From: Campylorhamphus procurvoides | Lineage: Eukaryota; Chordata; Aves; Passeriformes; Dendrocolaptidae | DNA: 64,000 nucleotides | Assembly (NCBI GenBank): GCA_013396655.1 | Contig: WBMV01005150.1 | Location: 248,001 to 312,000 of the forward strand | Direction: 5' to 3' | Shown: positions 13,506 to 25,061 of the stretch, one piece after another | Layout: every line of letters starts with the position of its first letter | Numbering within the stretch: position 1 is the first letter of the stretch | Notes under the pieces: generated by a model | The model's input: only the letters and a program-made list of their open reading frames with translations | What the model was told of the DNA's origin: nothing | Database searches by the model: none | Position numbers and translations under genes: made by a program

Positions 13506-14347
13506 GCTGTTATGAGCTGTGAATATTTTGGGGGCCAGTGAAATGAGGACACTGACGAGGCGGTGGGTTGGGGCCTGGCAATGCTGAACAGGTTTTGCTT
13601 CAGCTGGAGCCGGAGCAAAGCTGCTCTCAGCACCAGCCGCCGCTCCCTGCGACTGCTGCGTTTGTTAATAAGGAAACAAGCGAGGAGAACTAAAAAGGGA
13701 AAAAAGCAAGCATCTTGAGGAAACTCTCGGCAACAGTAGCGCGCAGCCTCCTCCAGTGTATTTCTCGCATGTTAAAGGAAAAGGGAGAGAGGTGCCATCC
13801 GGCCAGCCACAGGGCCGCTCGTGTGCGTGCTAGGGCTCGACCCCAAATAGTTCCACCGCTGCGGGCAGCTGCGAGCTGTGGTGCCGCGGGAGGCATCGCG
13901 CCCGGAACCCACAGCCCTGCGCCACGCTGCTCGCGGCTGTGGGCTGCTCTCGGGAGCGCACCCCCCTGTCAGTGCACCGCTCTGAAAACACTTGTTTACT
14001 TCCCAGCTCGTCCAGCAACTTTGGGATGGGAAGCATCAGCCTTGCCGCTGGAAGGACGGGAAGAGGGAGGCCGTGCAGCAGGACAGAGGCCAGGAAACAA
14101 AAGCGGTGACGGATGGGACCGGTGGTACCTGTCCTCCTCTCCCCCGCTGCACGTGTGAACCGCTCTCCGGAAAAAGCCGGAGCAGCGCTGCTCAGACATG
14201 ACTGGGTGCACAGTGACTGCAGCCCCGGCGCTCGGCACGGAAACACCCCGAGCTGCGCACACACCGGAGCAGGAGTGGCACAGGGGACCACCCGCTTCCC
14301 CCGCCGCCCTGCACCGGCAGCAGCGGTGCCCCCGGGCTGGCGTGACA

Positions 14348-15060
14348 NNNNNNNNNNNNNNNNNNNNNNNNNNNNNNNNNNNNNNNNNNNNNNNNNNNNN
14401 NNNNNNNNNNNNNNNNNNNNNNNNNNNNNNNNNNNNNNNNNNNNNNNNNNNNNNNNNNNNNNNNNNNNNNNNNNNNNNNNNNNNNNNNNNNNNNNNNNNN
14501 NNNNNNNNNNNNNNNNNNNNNNNNNNNNNNNNNNNNNNNNNNNNNNNNNNNNNNNNNNNNNNNNNNNNNNNNNNNNNNNNNNNNNNNNNNNNNNNNNNNN
14601 NNNNNNNNNNNNNNNNNNNNNNNNNNNNNNNNNNNNNNNNNNNNNNNNNNNNNNNNNNNNNNNNNNNNNNNNNNNNNNNNNNNNNNNNNNNNNNNNNNNN
14701 NNNNNNNNNNNNNNNNNNNNNNNNNNNNNNNNNNNNNNNNNNNNNNNNNNNNNNNNNNNNNNNNNNNNNNNNNNNNNNNNNNNNNNNNNNNNNNNNNNNN
14801 NNNNNNNNNNNNNNNNNNNNNNNNNNNNNNNNNNNNNNNNNNNNNNNNNNNNNNNNNNNNNNNNNNNNNNNNNNNNNNNNNNNNNNNNNNNNNNNNNNNN
14901 NNNNNNNNNNNNNNNNNNNNNNNNNNNNNNNNNNNNNNNNNNNNNNNNNNNNNNNNNNNNNNNNNNNNNNNNNNNNNNNNNNNNNNNNNNNNNNNNNNNN
15001 NNNNNNNNNNNNNNNNNNNNNNNNNNNNNNNNNNNNNNNNNNNNNNNNNNNNNNNNNNNN
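14348..15060. other. Assembly gap (713 N)
   Basis: An uninterrupted run of N sits inside the CpG island. GC-rich, repetitive promoter DNA is a known cause of drop-out in bird assemblies. The flanks here are GC-rich and, on the right, repetitive. The true length is unknown. Confidence 0.99.
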
Positions 15061-15129
15061 GGCCGCCCCTCCATGTCTTGTCTGCCTGGCGGGGTACTCC
15101 GTGCACCCACGCTGAGCCAGAGCTGAGGG

Positions 15130-15320
15130 AGGGGCACCCCCGCACACACGCGGGGAATCAGAGCTGGCACCCCGTGCTGACAGCGAGCCGGGGGGCGGAC
15201 GACCCCCTTGCGTGCGCGCAGACACTCGGTACCCCCGCGCACAGTGCCCACAGTGCCTCCATCCCCCGCCGGGTCGGCGGGAGCGGTACCCCCAGCGCAC
15301 ACGCCCCGCAGCCCCGCGAT
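15130..15320. repeat. Degenerate GC-rich minisatellite, about 30-bp period
   Basis: A core of the form ACCCCC followed by GC/CA-rich sequence recurs at about 15135, 15168, 15201, 15230, 15260 and 15287, a spacing of 27-33 bp. Several units continue with a GCGCACA-like string (for example after 15234 and 15292). The units are diverged, so this is a decayed tandem array. It lies 70 bp right of the large gap. The left flank carries a similar GCGCACACACC string near 14253, so the array may extend through the gap. Confidence 0.5.
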
Positions 15321-15369
15321 GGATCGGGGCCACCGCCGGGGCACCCGGCACCCGGGCCAAGCCCGGCGC

Positions 15370-15389
15370 CGCTCCGCTCCGCTCCGCTG
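15370..15389. repeat. (GCTCC)n short tandem repeat
   Basis: About four consecutive five-base units of the form GCTCC lie at the right edge of the CpG island. Confidence 0.75.
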
Positions 15390-15410
15390 CCGGGGGCGCC
15401 GGGCGACGCT

Positions 15411-15413
15411 NNN
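15411..15413. other. Three ambiguous bases (N) at a T-rich junction
   Basis: NNN separates the GC-rich island from a T-rich tract (15414-15435). The abrupt composition switch at the Ns suggests a small join or unresolved homopolymer rather than a single-base ambiguity. Confidence 0.95.
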
Positions 15414-15435
15414 TTTTTTTTCTTCTTTTTTTTTT
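15414..15435. repeat. T-rich tract
   Basis: A near-homopolymeric T run with two C interruptions immediately follows the NNN at the edge of the CpG island. Confidence 0.9.
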
Positions 15436-16789
15436 CTTCCTCTTTGATTATTGTTTAAATGGATTTGATCTTTTGCTGATGACAAGTTTTTTTCCTAGCA
15501 TGCGATGGTTACTAAACTGTGAGAAAAAGGTGCTGCTGGGGCCGGGAGTCACTGGGAATGAAAAATGATAATATTAATTATACAGACTTGCCAGTCCAGC
15601 AACAACTAATATGCATTTAGTAGCTATATATCTATATATGCAACTGGTTTTGTTGTGGCACTGAAAAACGATGTGAAATATTATGCTTATTTTTTAAAGA
15701 TAAGAGAAAAGGCATGTTTCTAACTCTTTTTGCAGAGGATTTTCTCTGGTGTTGTTTAATTTTTTATTTTTGGGTGTTTTTGATGGGTTTTTTTCCATAA
15801 AGAGATGGGAATTGCAAATGCATTTTACAGCAGTGTTTACACAGAGTTTGTAATCTTGCAATACTGATGGAAGCCACAGAGCAAGATGATAATTTTATTA
15901 TTTTTGTTACTGTTTTTTTTTCTTTTTGACAGAGCAATCAGCAGGGTTTTTTGTTTTTCCTCTTCTTCAGTTTTTGATGCCTGTTTATAATGTGAAACTT
16001 TTCTTGCAGCGTGTTGCAGTTACCATTTTTAAATACTTTTTTCCTCCTTAAAGGCAACAAAGCAAAACAGAAAGCCAAAGAGGTGATCCCTACTTTTGCA
16101 CATTTTGCACCTTGACTTTTTTATTCTTTTGCCAGCAGTGTTTTAAGATGGTTATTGTTATCATGATGGTGATGATAGATGTATACATATATACATATAT
16201 ACAAATAAATACATTTTCAAATGATGGCAGTGGAAGGTTTTCGTGGAGAATGAAGTGCGGTTTGGTTTCCTTGTCAACGGAAGATGAAGTGAACAACTGA
16301 ACATCTCCCCAGTGCAGGTACTTCATCTCCTTGTAGGCGTTTCCAAGCTGTGTAAATTACATTGTGAGATTTTTTTTTTCCAAGAAATCTCATTCCACCC
16401 CTTCTAAAGGTATCTGTGTAATACACAGGAGGACTGAACTAAATATCTCTGCCTTGTGATTTCTTGCATGTGTGCAAAATGTTGTACTAATTAAGCCTAG
16501 GTCGGTTAAGCTGAAGAGAGATGTTTTATGTGCTGTGCTGTATAGAGGGGAAGGCAGCTGGGGCAAAAAAAAAATCCAGACGCCTCCCCCCGACCCCCGC
16601 CTTCTCCTTAATGTTTAATAAAACCCCCAAACCAAAACAACCAAAAGTAAAGCCCAAATGGAAACTGGATAGGACCTTGAGATCCTCTTTGCAAGTGCAA
16701 ATACTTAGAGGACTTTAGACAAAAACAAAAGCCCCAGCCCTGTATTGTGGTGACTTCTGTGTTTGTGTGTGTCTGTTTAAAAATTATCC

Positions 16790-17000
16790 ATTAGAAAATA
16801 GCTGTGAAACAGAAAAGGAGGCTCCCTCGGAGAGCTGGCTCGCTGCCAGATGAGGCATATTTTGTAGCCTTAAGGGTAGCAAAACCCTTATATCCAACTT
16901 CTACTCCTAATATTAAAAGGGCGTAAACAAGGCGGCAGGTTGCCTCGTATGAATTTAATTCATTGGGATGGAGATTAATCAGAAGCTGATATTTGCTTGA
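16790..17000. promoter_or_regulatory. Candidate conserved non-coding / enhancer-like block
   Basis: The texture differs from its AT-rich surroundings and is dense in factor-type motifs. There is a forkhead-like GTAAACA at 16923-16929 and homeodomain TAATT strings near 16956. The palindromic paired/bicoid-type GATTAATC lies at 16973-16980. A 7-bp hairpin is formed by TAAGGGT (16871-16877) and ACCCTTA (16884-16890). It is 1.4 kb right of the CpG island. The call rests on pattern recognition only; no alignment was possible. Confidence 0.25.
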
Positions 17001-20000
17001 AGGTGTTTCGTTTTGTTTTGATGTTTAATAATGCCACTGGCTGACAGGGAATGGGAAACTGTTACTTTCTGTGTTGGTACTGAGTTCAGGCTTGGAGGAG
17101 AAACTGTTACTTTTGTTTGAGAGCCCTTAAATGCTTAACAGAGACTGCCCCTGATGTACAGACAGGATATTGGTTCACTAAAATACAATTTGGAAAGATT
17201 TTTCCAGATGACAGGGTGGTTTTTGTTGTTTGGGTTTTTTTGCTTGGTTTTTAGTGGTTTTGTTTGGGGTTTGCTTTTTTTTTTTTTCCCAGAAAGAAAT
17301 ATGGTGCAATATTATGCCAAAGTTGAAGTGCTGAATGTTCTGCGGTGTTCTCTGTTGTTTACTTTATTGTGATGGATTTGCTCAATGTATTTCATAGAAA
17401 CAGCTTTTAGGAATCTGTTACTGACTATAAAAATATGCTGTGTATTCTGATGTAGAAACTAAAATAAGTTACAGAGGATATATTTCTTTTGTCACTGTTG
17501 CATAAGCAAATATAATTCATAGAATTACAAATGCATTCAGAAGTTTGAAACTTCTGAAAAAGAATGTTTATGTTTACATTCTTACAGCTTAACAGCTTCC
17601 TTTAAAGAAGAAAGTGTAAATAAGAAGCGTATATATCATGCTATTAGTCATGTTGAAAAAACCAACAAATAAATTAATCTTTGTAAAAACATAACTATTG
17701 TTTATTTACGGTGGGGTTTTTTTCCCAGTTTAAATGTAATAAAAATATTTAGGACATATTTATGCATGACTTCTGCTCTGACATGATGAAATACTTTTGG
17801 CAGTATAACAGGATCAATAATTCATATGTCTAAAAAACAGCCGAAATATTTGCATGATAGATTATGATGAATTCTCTGAAACAATTATGATCTGTTGAGT
17901 CCATAGTCCACATTTTAAGAAGACTCAGTATGCTTATTTTTTTTGTGATTTAAAGAAACTTTATTCTCCACCCCTCCTTTTATTTCCATACCTCTTTATT
18001 TTGAAATTAAGGTTTTTCTCTAAATTATGTGGAATTTCCAGTAAGCAAAATATTTTTGTTGCTGTTAAGGCACTGAAATAAAGTAACTAGGCTAGCAGTT
18101 TCCAGAATGATGTTCCTTTTGTCCTTTCTTTTAATATTGCAGGTATGTTGTGTGATTTTGTACATATAGTTGCTAACTGAAGATCTAATCCTGCTCACCT
18201 AATCTTCTTGAAGTCTGAGAAAGAAAGTTTTAGGAGTGTACTATTTTTAGTGCCCAGATTTCATCTACAAAGCACCTGTTGTCTGAGTAGGATGGTAATT
18301 ATTACACATACATTTCATTTACAGCAGCCTGAGATTCTACAAGTTCTTATATATCAGACAACCTAGGGACTTTAAAATAGGAATAAATGAGTTAATTTTG
18401 AAAAGAGTGTCCTTCTCTATCCTGCAGCATGTGGGTACAGTAGGATTTGGGCTGGTGGAATTGGTTCTGGGTTGGTGCTTCCAACCATTGGTTTTGGTAT
18501 GACCAATGATGTTGAAAGCATGTTTTAGAAAGCCATATTTAGTGTCAAAGACAACTGTTCATTTGATATTAATAAAAATTTTGCCTACAAAATATAACTT
18601 ACTTTCTACAGGTGATGATATAATTACATTTCCTATATTTCGCATGAGATATACTTGTACTGTCCTAATTTCTGGAAGTGATGAGTGTCCAGATTTAAAT
18701 GACATCTATTTTTCTAAAATATGTTTTGATATTCAGGACAACATAGGAATTTAAGGTACCTTTATAAAGAGTTATAAACTGAAAGCTTTGAAAAACAATT
18801 TTCTTTTTCTTCCTCCATAACTTTTATTAGCAGTACTTAGTTGCAAATAAAAATGAACAGGTGAACAGAAGTTAAAAATTGTATAGTGCACAGCGCACTG
18901 ACTCATGAATACAAGTTTTTGGATGCTGTAGTGGCCTGAACTGGCAACAGAAGCATATTTTCTCACATTTTTCTGGAGAGATAGAACTGGAGTGGCCTGT
19001 GGAGTCATCAAGTCTGTTTGCTGTGGTGCTAGTCTGGTCTTATTTTGTTCAGATTCAACAAGCTCCAGTTTATTTAGGTAGGGTATCGCTCTTATTGTAC
19101 CTCTTGAAGGCTGGGCAGAGCCTCATGCAGGCTGTTAGAAACATTGTTCCTGTCCTAAATTTGTTTTCAGCATATTATCCTTTATTTTATGTGCCAGTGC
19201 TGACCCTAAACAGTAAGGTTCTTACTTCACATCTTTGCTCTTCAGAGTATAATTCTAGAGAGGAACTGCAGCCTGCTTTCAGTCACATTTTCTGAGTTTA
19301 CTGGGAGAGATTCCCAACAGTGTGGCTGACACTGGGAGGGGATGTTGAGACTAGCTCTGCCCAAAGTCACGCTGCAGCAGAAACAGGGCAGCTGCATTTG
19401 GATTGCCTTCTGCCCAAAACTGGTCTGTTCTGCATTCAGCTGCAGACATGGCAGCATGATTTTGGCTCTCACATCAGCCTGAATGTTTTCACCTGGAGTC
19501 ACGGACGTGCCTTCTCCTGGTGAAATAGGTTTTGTGCCACATGGACCTTCCCTTAGCAACCTGAATTTCTTTTGTTAGAATGTAATTGCAGAGGACTCTG
19601 GAGTATTTCTTCTCCAACACTGATTTTTAAACTCTCAGGAATCTTCTACATATTGTTCTAGTATTTTTTAATTCATACTAGTCAAGGGAATGTGAATGGG
19701 CTTGAGACAATGCTGTATAAGGGACTGTCTTGTATCAGGAATCAATGTGAAAGTTGGATACAATGTTTTCTTAAATATAATTTCCCTATTATTTTCTTCA
19801 CAGATCACTTATGTCTTAGCTCTCTAATCTTCTAAAGGATTATTCTATGAGGAGTTTGTTTCTCTTTTACACAGCATTTTTTTTTCCTTCCCTGCATTTT
19901 GGGTTTCAAAAGATAAAAAGATAAAAAAGCTTAATAGTGTTTGAGTCGGAGGATTATAAAGACTGCCCTCAGATGAACATTTTAACTTCCCTTGGTCTTC

Positions 20001-20579
20001 ATAGAGGATGTGATGCTCTGTCAGATTCTGGAGCCCAATTCTCTGTTTTAAGTACTTACAGAATACCTGAACACAAGGCTAAAGATGAATATTTCCTGAT
20101 GAAAAATTATGTAATCTGTGACACTGTTCGCATAGTCATCCAGTTTGTACCTTCCTTAAACTCAAATCCAGAGTGATAGAAGAAAACAGAGTGCTACTTT
20201 TAAGTGATATGAAGATTGAAATACAACATTTTCACCTTTTTAAGTCTCCAATTTTATTTTATGATCGTTGAACAATTGCTGGAGTAAAATGACTTGAAGA
20301 TTATTGTTTTACACACAGAGAGATTGGAATAATTTGTACCCCCTCCTCCCCCTTTTCTTTTTTCTATTTCAAAATTACACCCTAATCTCTATAATGTATT
20401 TAATTCTTCAAAAGCATTTATACTTCAGCTTTTTTGAGAAAGTTTATTTTTGTACAATGAAGTGTGATTTTCCATTTCTTTGAATCATCTGCCAACAATT
20501 AAAAAAATAATCAAGTAGACCTTCAAATTACTAAGTAAAACTGAGGTTTCTTAGTGTGAATATAATTAACATGTTTTTA

Positions 20580-21170
20580 TCATTGTGGTATTCTGGGATA
20601 AAAATATAGATAGGTAGATGAGTAGATAGAATCATAGAGATAGATGTCTTTAGGGATGTTTTTAGTGTGATAGAGAATTAACAGAAATCTTACATTAATG
20701 AATTCTCCTTCACCACTTAACCAACAGTTTTGTTCAATAACTAAGAAGTTTAACTTTCTCGGTTGTAAATTTATACAGAACAATGTTATATACTGTCCCT
20801 TCACAAAAGCTATAGTTTTAATAAATTGCCTCTCTGATACATCTCTGTGTGTCTTCTGACTTCTTGCATGCTGGCTGGCCTGCCAGGATGTTGGGGCTGA
20901 CCCGTTCTGCAGTTGCATTTCAGTTTCAGGAACAGAGTTGGTTTTTTTCTCTGTTGTAGTTCCTTCATGGTTATGGACATAAGCATAATAATTTCTACTC
21001 TGACTTAAGAAGCAGAGGTTTGAAGAAGCAGAGGTGGATTTCTTATGAGTGATGACCCACATGGATGGACATGGTGGAATACGAATGACACTCCCCAGGC
21101 TCTTTGTTTTTCTCTCATGGGTCTTTCTCCTGAAATACCCAAAGGTCTGATTAAACTTGGTTAACATCAA
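20580..21170 (-). other. Longest N-free open frame (196 codons), doubtful coding
   Basis: This minus-strand frame stays open for 591 bases in AT-rich DNA. The predicted protein has a basic N-terminal third (for example RRKTHERKTK), no recognisable domain, and a low-complexity Y/S-rich end created by a GATA-type repeat (about 20600-20650). No splice, promoter or polyadenylation context supports it. By rough reckoning one such frame is only mildly unexpected in 64 kb over six frames. The likeliest reading is chance, with a relic of an unrecognised retroelement as the alternative. Confidence 0.12.
20601..20648. repeat. Imperfect (GATA)n repeat
   Basis: Interrupted ATAGATAG/GTAGATGA units form a decayed tetranucleotide microsatellite. 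Confidence 0.75.
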
Positions 21171-21926
21171 TGGTCTTTCCCAGGTGGCCCTCTCCTGATG
21201 TCAGTGATAATTGCCTCTATTGATGTGCAGTCTCTGAGCAACCACTTCAATGTGGAATTCTGGAAAAAGCTGTTGCCTTCCATGGTTCTGTGGTTCTCTG
21301 AGAACAGCTTAAAGTCCCTTGAACAGGCATAACTTATAAAAGCCAGTACAAGCCATTATTTTTATTTAAAGAACAATAGGCCATAAAGGATACAGTGATA
21401 ATTACTGGACCTTGGTGATTATTGAATGACTTGGTGAAAATCTGGTCCCAGTCTTCCTACTGTGTCGTATACCAATCACCTTTATTTCAACCTGCTTAGT
21501 CACACTGATTCCTTTCCTCAAAGATCCTCCCCTGAGTCAAGCATGTGCTTTGTGTTGTTCAGGGTCAACAAAAAGGGGCTATCTGGCACAAATCAAGTAT
21601 TAATGAGATTCTTCACCTGACTGAAACAAGGCTAAATTTGTTCTGCAGAAAAGCAGCACATTAGCACAGTTCATTCAGTAAAAAAAGAGACTGTTTTTGC
21701 TGAGAGTTTTGCATGGGAGCTGAACAGCTGAACAGTACCTATTGTCAAATAGAACACATCTTGTTAAATAGAGGTAAGCTTACAATTTGAAGGAGGCACT
21801 GTGCATGTATACCTCACATACAGTATTTTTAGGCTGACTGAAGAATTGGTGTTTCTGTCTCAAAGAATTATATTTGTATTTTGTGTGTTGACAATGCTAG
21901 TCCCTGTTTCTGTTTTGTTGTGTTAT

Positions 21927-21996
21927 AATGAAGTATAGAAGCACTAAAATATTTGCACTGTAATGGAATGCAGAAGCATTAAAATGTTAGCACTGT
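21927..21996. repeat. 35-bp direct tandem duplication
   Basis: Two adjacent 35-bp units (21927-21961 and 21962-21996) match at 28 of 35 positions without gaps. Both end in GCACTGT and contain AGAAGCA. This is an old local duplication of unknown function. Confidence 0.85.
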
Positions 21997-23814
21997 CCTA
22001 GGCATCCTCTTTATTAGTACAATATGACTGGAAGTAACAAAGATAGTTTTGTGCATTTTTGCACACTAGGCCTGCACTCAGGGCTTACTGAATGCTAACA
22101 GCTCTTTTTGTAGGTAGAGGGAGTTGTAGTAAGTCACTGACTTTTTACAATGAAACATTGTGCTTTTTGTAATTGCAGCAACATGCTTCTGAGCTAGATC
22201 TGTAATGCAGAGTTACTTTCTATAAAGAAAAGTAATTCTATCTAGTTAAAATATTTTCTCAAAAGATCCACAATAAATATTAGGATAGAAGTAATATAAG
22301 ATTTAAAAATGTGCTGTGCAAACTCTCATGCAGTGTCTGTGAAATAGATCTTCTGAAGGTATAATTAAAACAAAACTTCCTGTTTGGGTGCCTATAAAAG
22401 GGACTATTTATTCTTTTTTTTCTAAATAACAATAACAATAAAAATAAGTACTATCATCTCATTTCCCATCTTGTATTTGCCACTGATTTCACAGGATAAA
22501 ACCCAATGTTTGAGATATTGCACAGTAGGTCAGTTTTCTAATGTACACAATTGTATAAATTCGGATGTACTTTTTTTTCTTTTTTCCCCAACTGAAGAAG
22601 AAGAAGGATGTAATTTTGCTTTCTTTCTGCATATACAACTCCGAGTTAAATGGGAGTTCTGTAGATGGGATAACTGCAAGATTGGCTCTGAAGAGGTTAG
22701 CATCTTCTAGTTGTACACTTGTAAGTTCTAGACAATTAATGTACATCATGCATAATGAAAAGAGAAGCTGCATTTATGCCACTTTTGCTTTACGGGTGTA
22801 GTTTATTAGGACATGGATGCTATTACTATTGTTTATAATTTTATGAGAAAAGCATACTGTATTATCATTCCTCAGCACTTGCCCTGCTCCCATGGGTGTT
22901 GTAGAAATAGAAAGGTGCAGAATTAGACCGCGGTCCTATTAAAACAGTGATATATATCCTGATCAAAATTTCATGTCAAAACATTTTTTTTCCTGTGGAT
23001 TTTTGATAAAGTGGTTCACACAAAGGCTCGATTCATCTCAGTTAACCTTGCTGTTTAAAAAATAGGTTTTCAGAGCTAAGCTAGTCATCATTTTAGCCAT
23101 CTAAAAGTTAGTCATTGAAGTCTAACACAGTTGCTCAAGGCTTTGTAGTCAATGGAGATATATAGACACCTCCAAAGAATTACAGATTACATCCCAACAG
23201 AGGCATCTGTGGACAGATGAGATGAACAGCCTTCCTAAAATGCCTCTCTCTTTTCACTGATGAGAGAGAGCCTACATGGCCCATTTAAAATAGATTCCTA
23301 ATTTTTTGAGAGATGAAGTTAAAGGTGATGAAAGTAAAAGGGGATGAATCTCATGCTCCCCAACCCTTCCATCTGTTGAAATACTAATTTCTCAATGAAA
23401 TCTTGGGCTGAAAAAATAGTTTTTGGCCATTAAAAGTTTTTGCTTTAAGTTTTTACTTGAATTTATTTTGAACTTCTTTAGCAATTCTTTTTACAGAAAT
23501 GCAAATGAGATGTTTCCAAGCGCTTTGGATCAATTCTGGGCTATGACAAATTTCACAAAAATTTTTGATGTGGCCAAGATTTTACACCTTTTTTCCATTG
23601 CTTCACACAGTTTTCTGTCTGTTAATTATGTAATCTGACAGCAATCAATTCTCCAATGAGTTCTCCTCACAGAGTCCTATTCTAAAATCCAGGGACTTGA
23701 GCTATTGGGTACAATCACAGACCTCATTTGAAAACCTTTGACAATAATTGAAACAACAGTTATGTGGGTGGAAATGGAATCAGCTATTTGTAGTTTGGTT
23801 TTGTACATTAGTGT

Positions 23815-23860
23815 AAAATATACACTAGCATTATACACTAACAATATACACTAACATTAG
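23815..23860. repeat. Short minisatellite with ATACACTA units
   Basis: The string ATACACTA recurs three times (from about 23819, 23833 and 23846) at 13-14-bp spacing, separated by GCATT/ACAAT-type linkers. Confidence 0.75.
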
Positions 23861-24396
23861 CAGATTAAGAAAGAGCAGAAGACATTTGAAAGAATTTTAA
23901 AGTTCTAGATGTGTCTGTAATGGGATTTTAAAACTAAAAAAGGCTTTTTAGTTTGTGAGTTGAGGTGATCCAGGAAATGTAGGGAGGTATTTAGCTATTG
24001 ATACCATGACACTAATATCCACATGTATATTCTTGTTTTAAAATGCTCCAGAAAAACCTGTATTTTTAGATATCTAGATAAATTTTATTTTTATCTGCCT
24101 CAGGTAATTTTCTAGAGAAGACTGGAACTTTATAAGACTGAGTGTTAATGTCTGCAAAATCAACTCTTAGATGAAGTTTACTTCAGTGCCTTTCTTTAGA
24201 TTTGTCCTGCACGATGTCAATGCATTGGCCAATTTGTGCCATTGCCCAGTATGCTGTGATATCATCCTCTTGCACAAATTATAAATTCAGTGATTTCATT
24301 CAATATATGTTTGGGCTTTCTGTAGGATTTTGTACAGGTACTGAAATATATAAACACAGTATACATGTTTCCACCATAGGGCTTGTATTATTCTTG

Positions 24397-25061
24397 ATGA
24401 GTGTGCTGGTTTAGAGGTAAACCAGCAAGAGAAACGGACCCACCACAAGAGAGATTTTAAGTCAGAGTTACAATTTAATGAAATATATTGCCATAAATAC
24501 ACTGACACAAGAGAAAACTGCTTTCAACTCACCAAAACCCCAACAGTATAACCCAGTGTCCCAGGGCACAAGTCCAGAGGGGTTTGTTAGCCCTGGTGCT
24601 GAGACTCACGTGGTTCCCCCGAGTCCTAAGCAAAAAGAAGTGAAGAACCTCTTAGTGTAGATGATGGCTGTGGTCTGGTTGGGAGTGATGGCCATAGTCC
24701 GGTCAAGAGTGGTCGTTTCCTCCTGTCGAGGTCCTGCTGCTCCTCTGGATCCGACAAGGCGTGCGCAAAGCCTTCTGAGCCCTGTTTATGTACCCTCAGG
24801 GAGCACCCAGTCCCTCCCCCAGCGCGGGGGACTCACACAATGGGTGATTAACCCTGTGAGTCATGGGGTATTGTTGAACCGTTGATGGCCCATTAGCACC
24901 CACGCCCCCTCAGGCCGGGTGTGGAGGTGCTAACAGCTTCCTGGGCAGCTACTGCGAATGGTCCATTGTTCTTGGGAAATGAATAGAGGGTGTAGAATAC
25001 ACAGCTTTAATCACCCCCACACAGTGATAACTGGTCCCTCCTGCTGAACTAGGACAATGAG
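24397..25061 (-). mobile_element. Solo LTR of an endogenous retrovirus, with 5-bp target-site duplication
   Basis: The LTR body is 24402-25056 (655 bp) and runs TGTGCTGG...CTAGGACA on the plus strand, so both ends are canonical TG/CA. It is flanked by a perfect 5-bp duplication, ATGAG, at 24397-24401 and 25057-25061. A 5-bp duplication fits ERVL-class or other 5-bp integrating elements. The retroviral sense is on the minus strand: an ATTAAAT polyadenylation-like string maps to about 24473-24479 and a GTACATAAAC TATA-like string to about 24785-24795. There is no internal retroviral sequence on either side, so this is a solo LTR left by recombination between the two original LTRs. It is GC-richer than its surroundings and fairly intact, which suggests a modest age. 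The short frames inside it (24478-24885) are not genes. Confidence 0.88.
24405..24426. repeat. Perfect 9-bp hairpin at one LTR terminus
   Basis: GCTGGTTTA (24405-24413) and TAAACCAGC (24418-24426) are perfect inverted copies separated by GAGG, within a few bases of the LTR edge. In retroviral sense this is the extreme 3' (U5) end. Confidence 0.9.

Larger units (their letters stand above)
13550..15410. promoter_or_regulatory. CpG island, probable promoter / first exon of an unidentified gene
   Basis: GC content and CpG frequency rise sharply here against AT-rich surroundings on both sides, for example around 13630-13690, 13815-13960 and 15060-15410. In vertebrates such unmethylated islands mark promoters and first exons, so this is the best candidate transcription start in the window. 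The reading frames through it (for example 13715-14158 on plus, and long minus-strand frames crossing the N gap) are what GC-rich DNA with few stop codons gives. None resembles a known protein. The gap removes 713 bases from the middle, so exon, start codon and direction cannot be assigned. It could instead be an orphan (enhancer-associated) island. Confidence 0.75.
15436..24396. other. AT-rich intron or intergenic spacer, no exon recognised
   Basis: About 9 kb with no recognisable coding exon, RNA gene or transposon. Sub-features listed separately are a candidate conserved block near 16.8-17.0 kb, a GATA-type repeat, a 35-bp tandem duplication and a short minisatellite. T-rich and G/T-rich tracts are common (for example 17218-17290). 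Confidence 0.5.

Noticed and set aside
13715..14158. 147-codon plus-strand frame in the CpG island
   Set aside because: The A/R/P-rich composition is what GC-rich DNA gives. No domain, no signal, and competing frames on the other strand cover the same bases.
13830..15485. Very long reading frames on both strands (up to 551 codons) across the CpG island
   Set aside because: Most of their length is the N gap read as open. The real flanking parts are GC-rich DNA poor in stop codons, open in several frames at once, with no protein resemblance.
21240..21305. GTTCTGTGGTTCTCTG, resembling CR1 terminal octamers
   Set aside because: The DNA before it shows no CR1 body, so the similarity may be chance.
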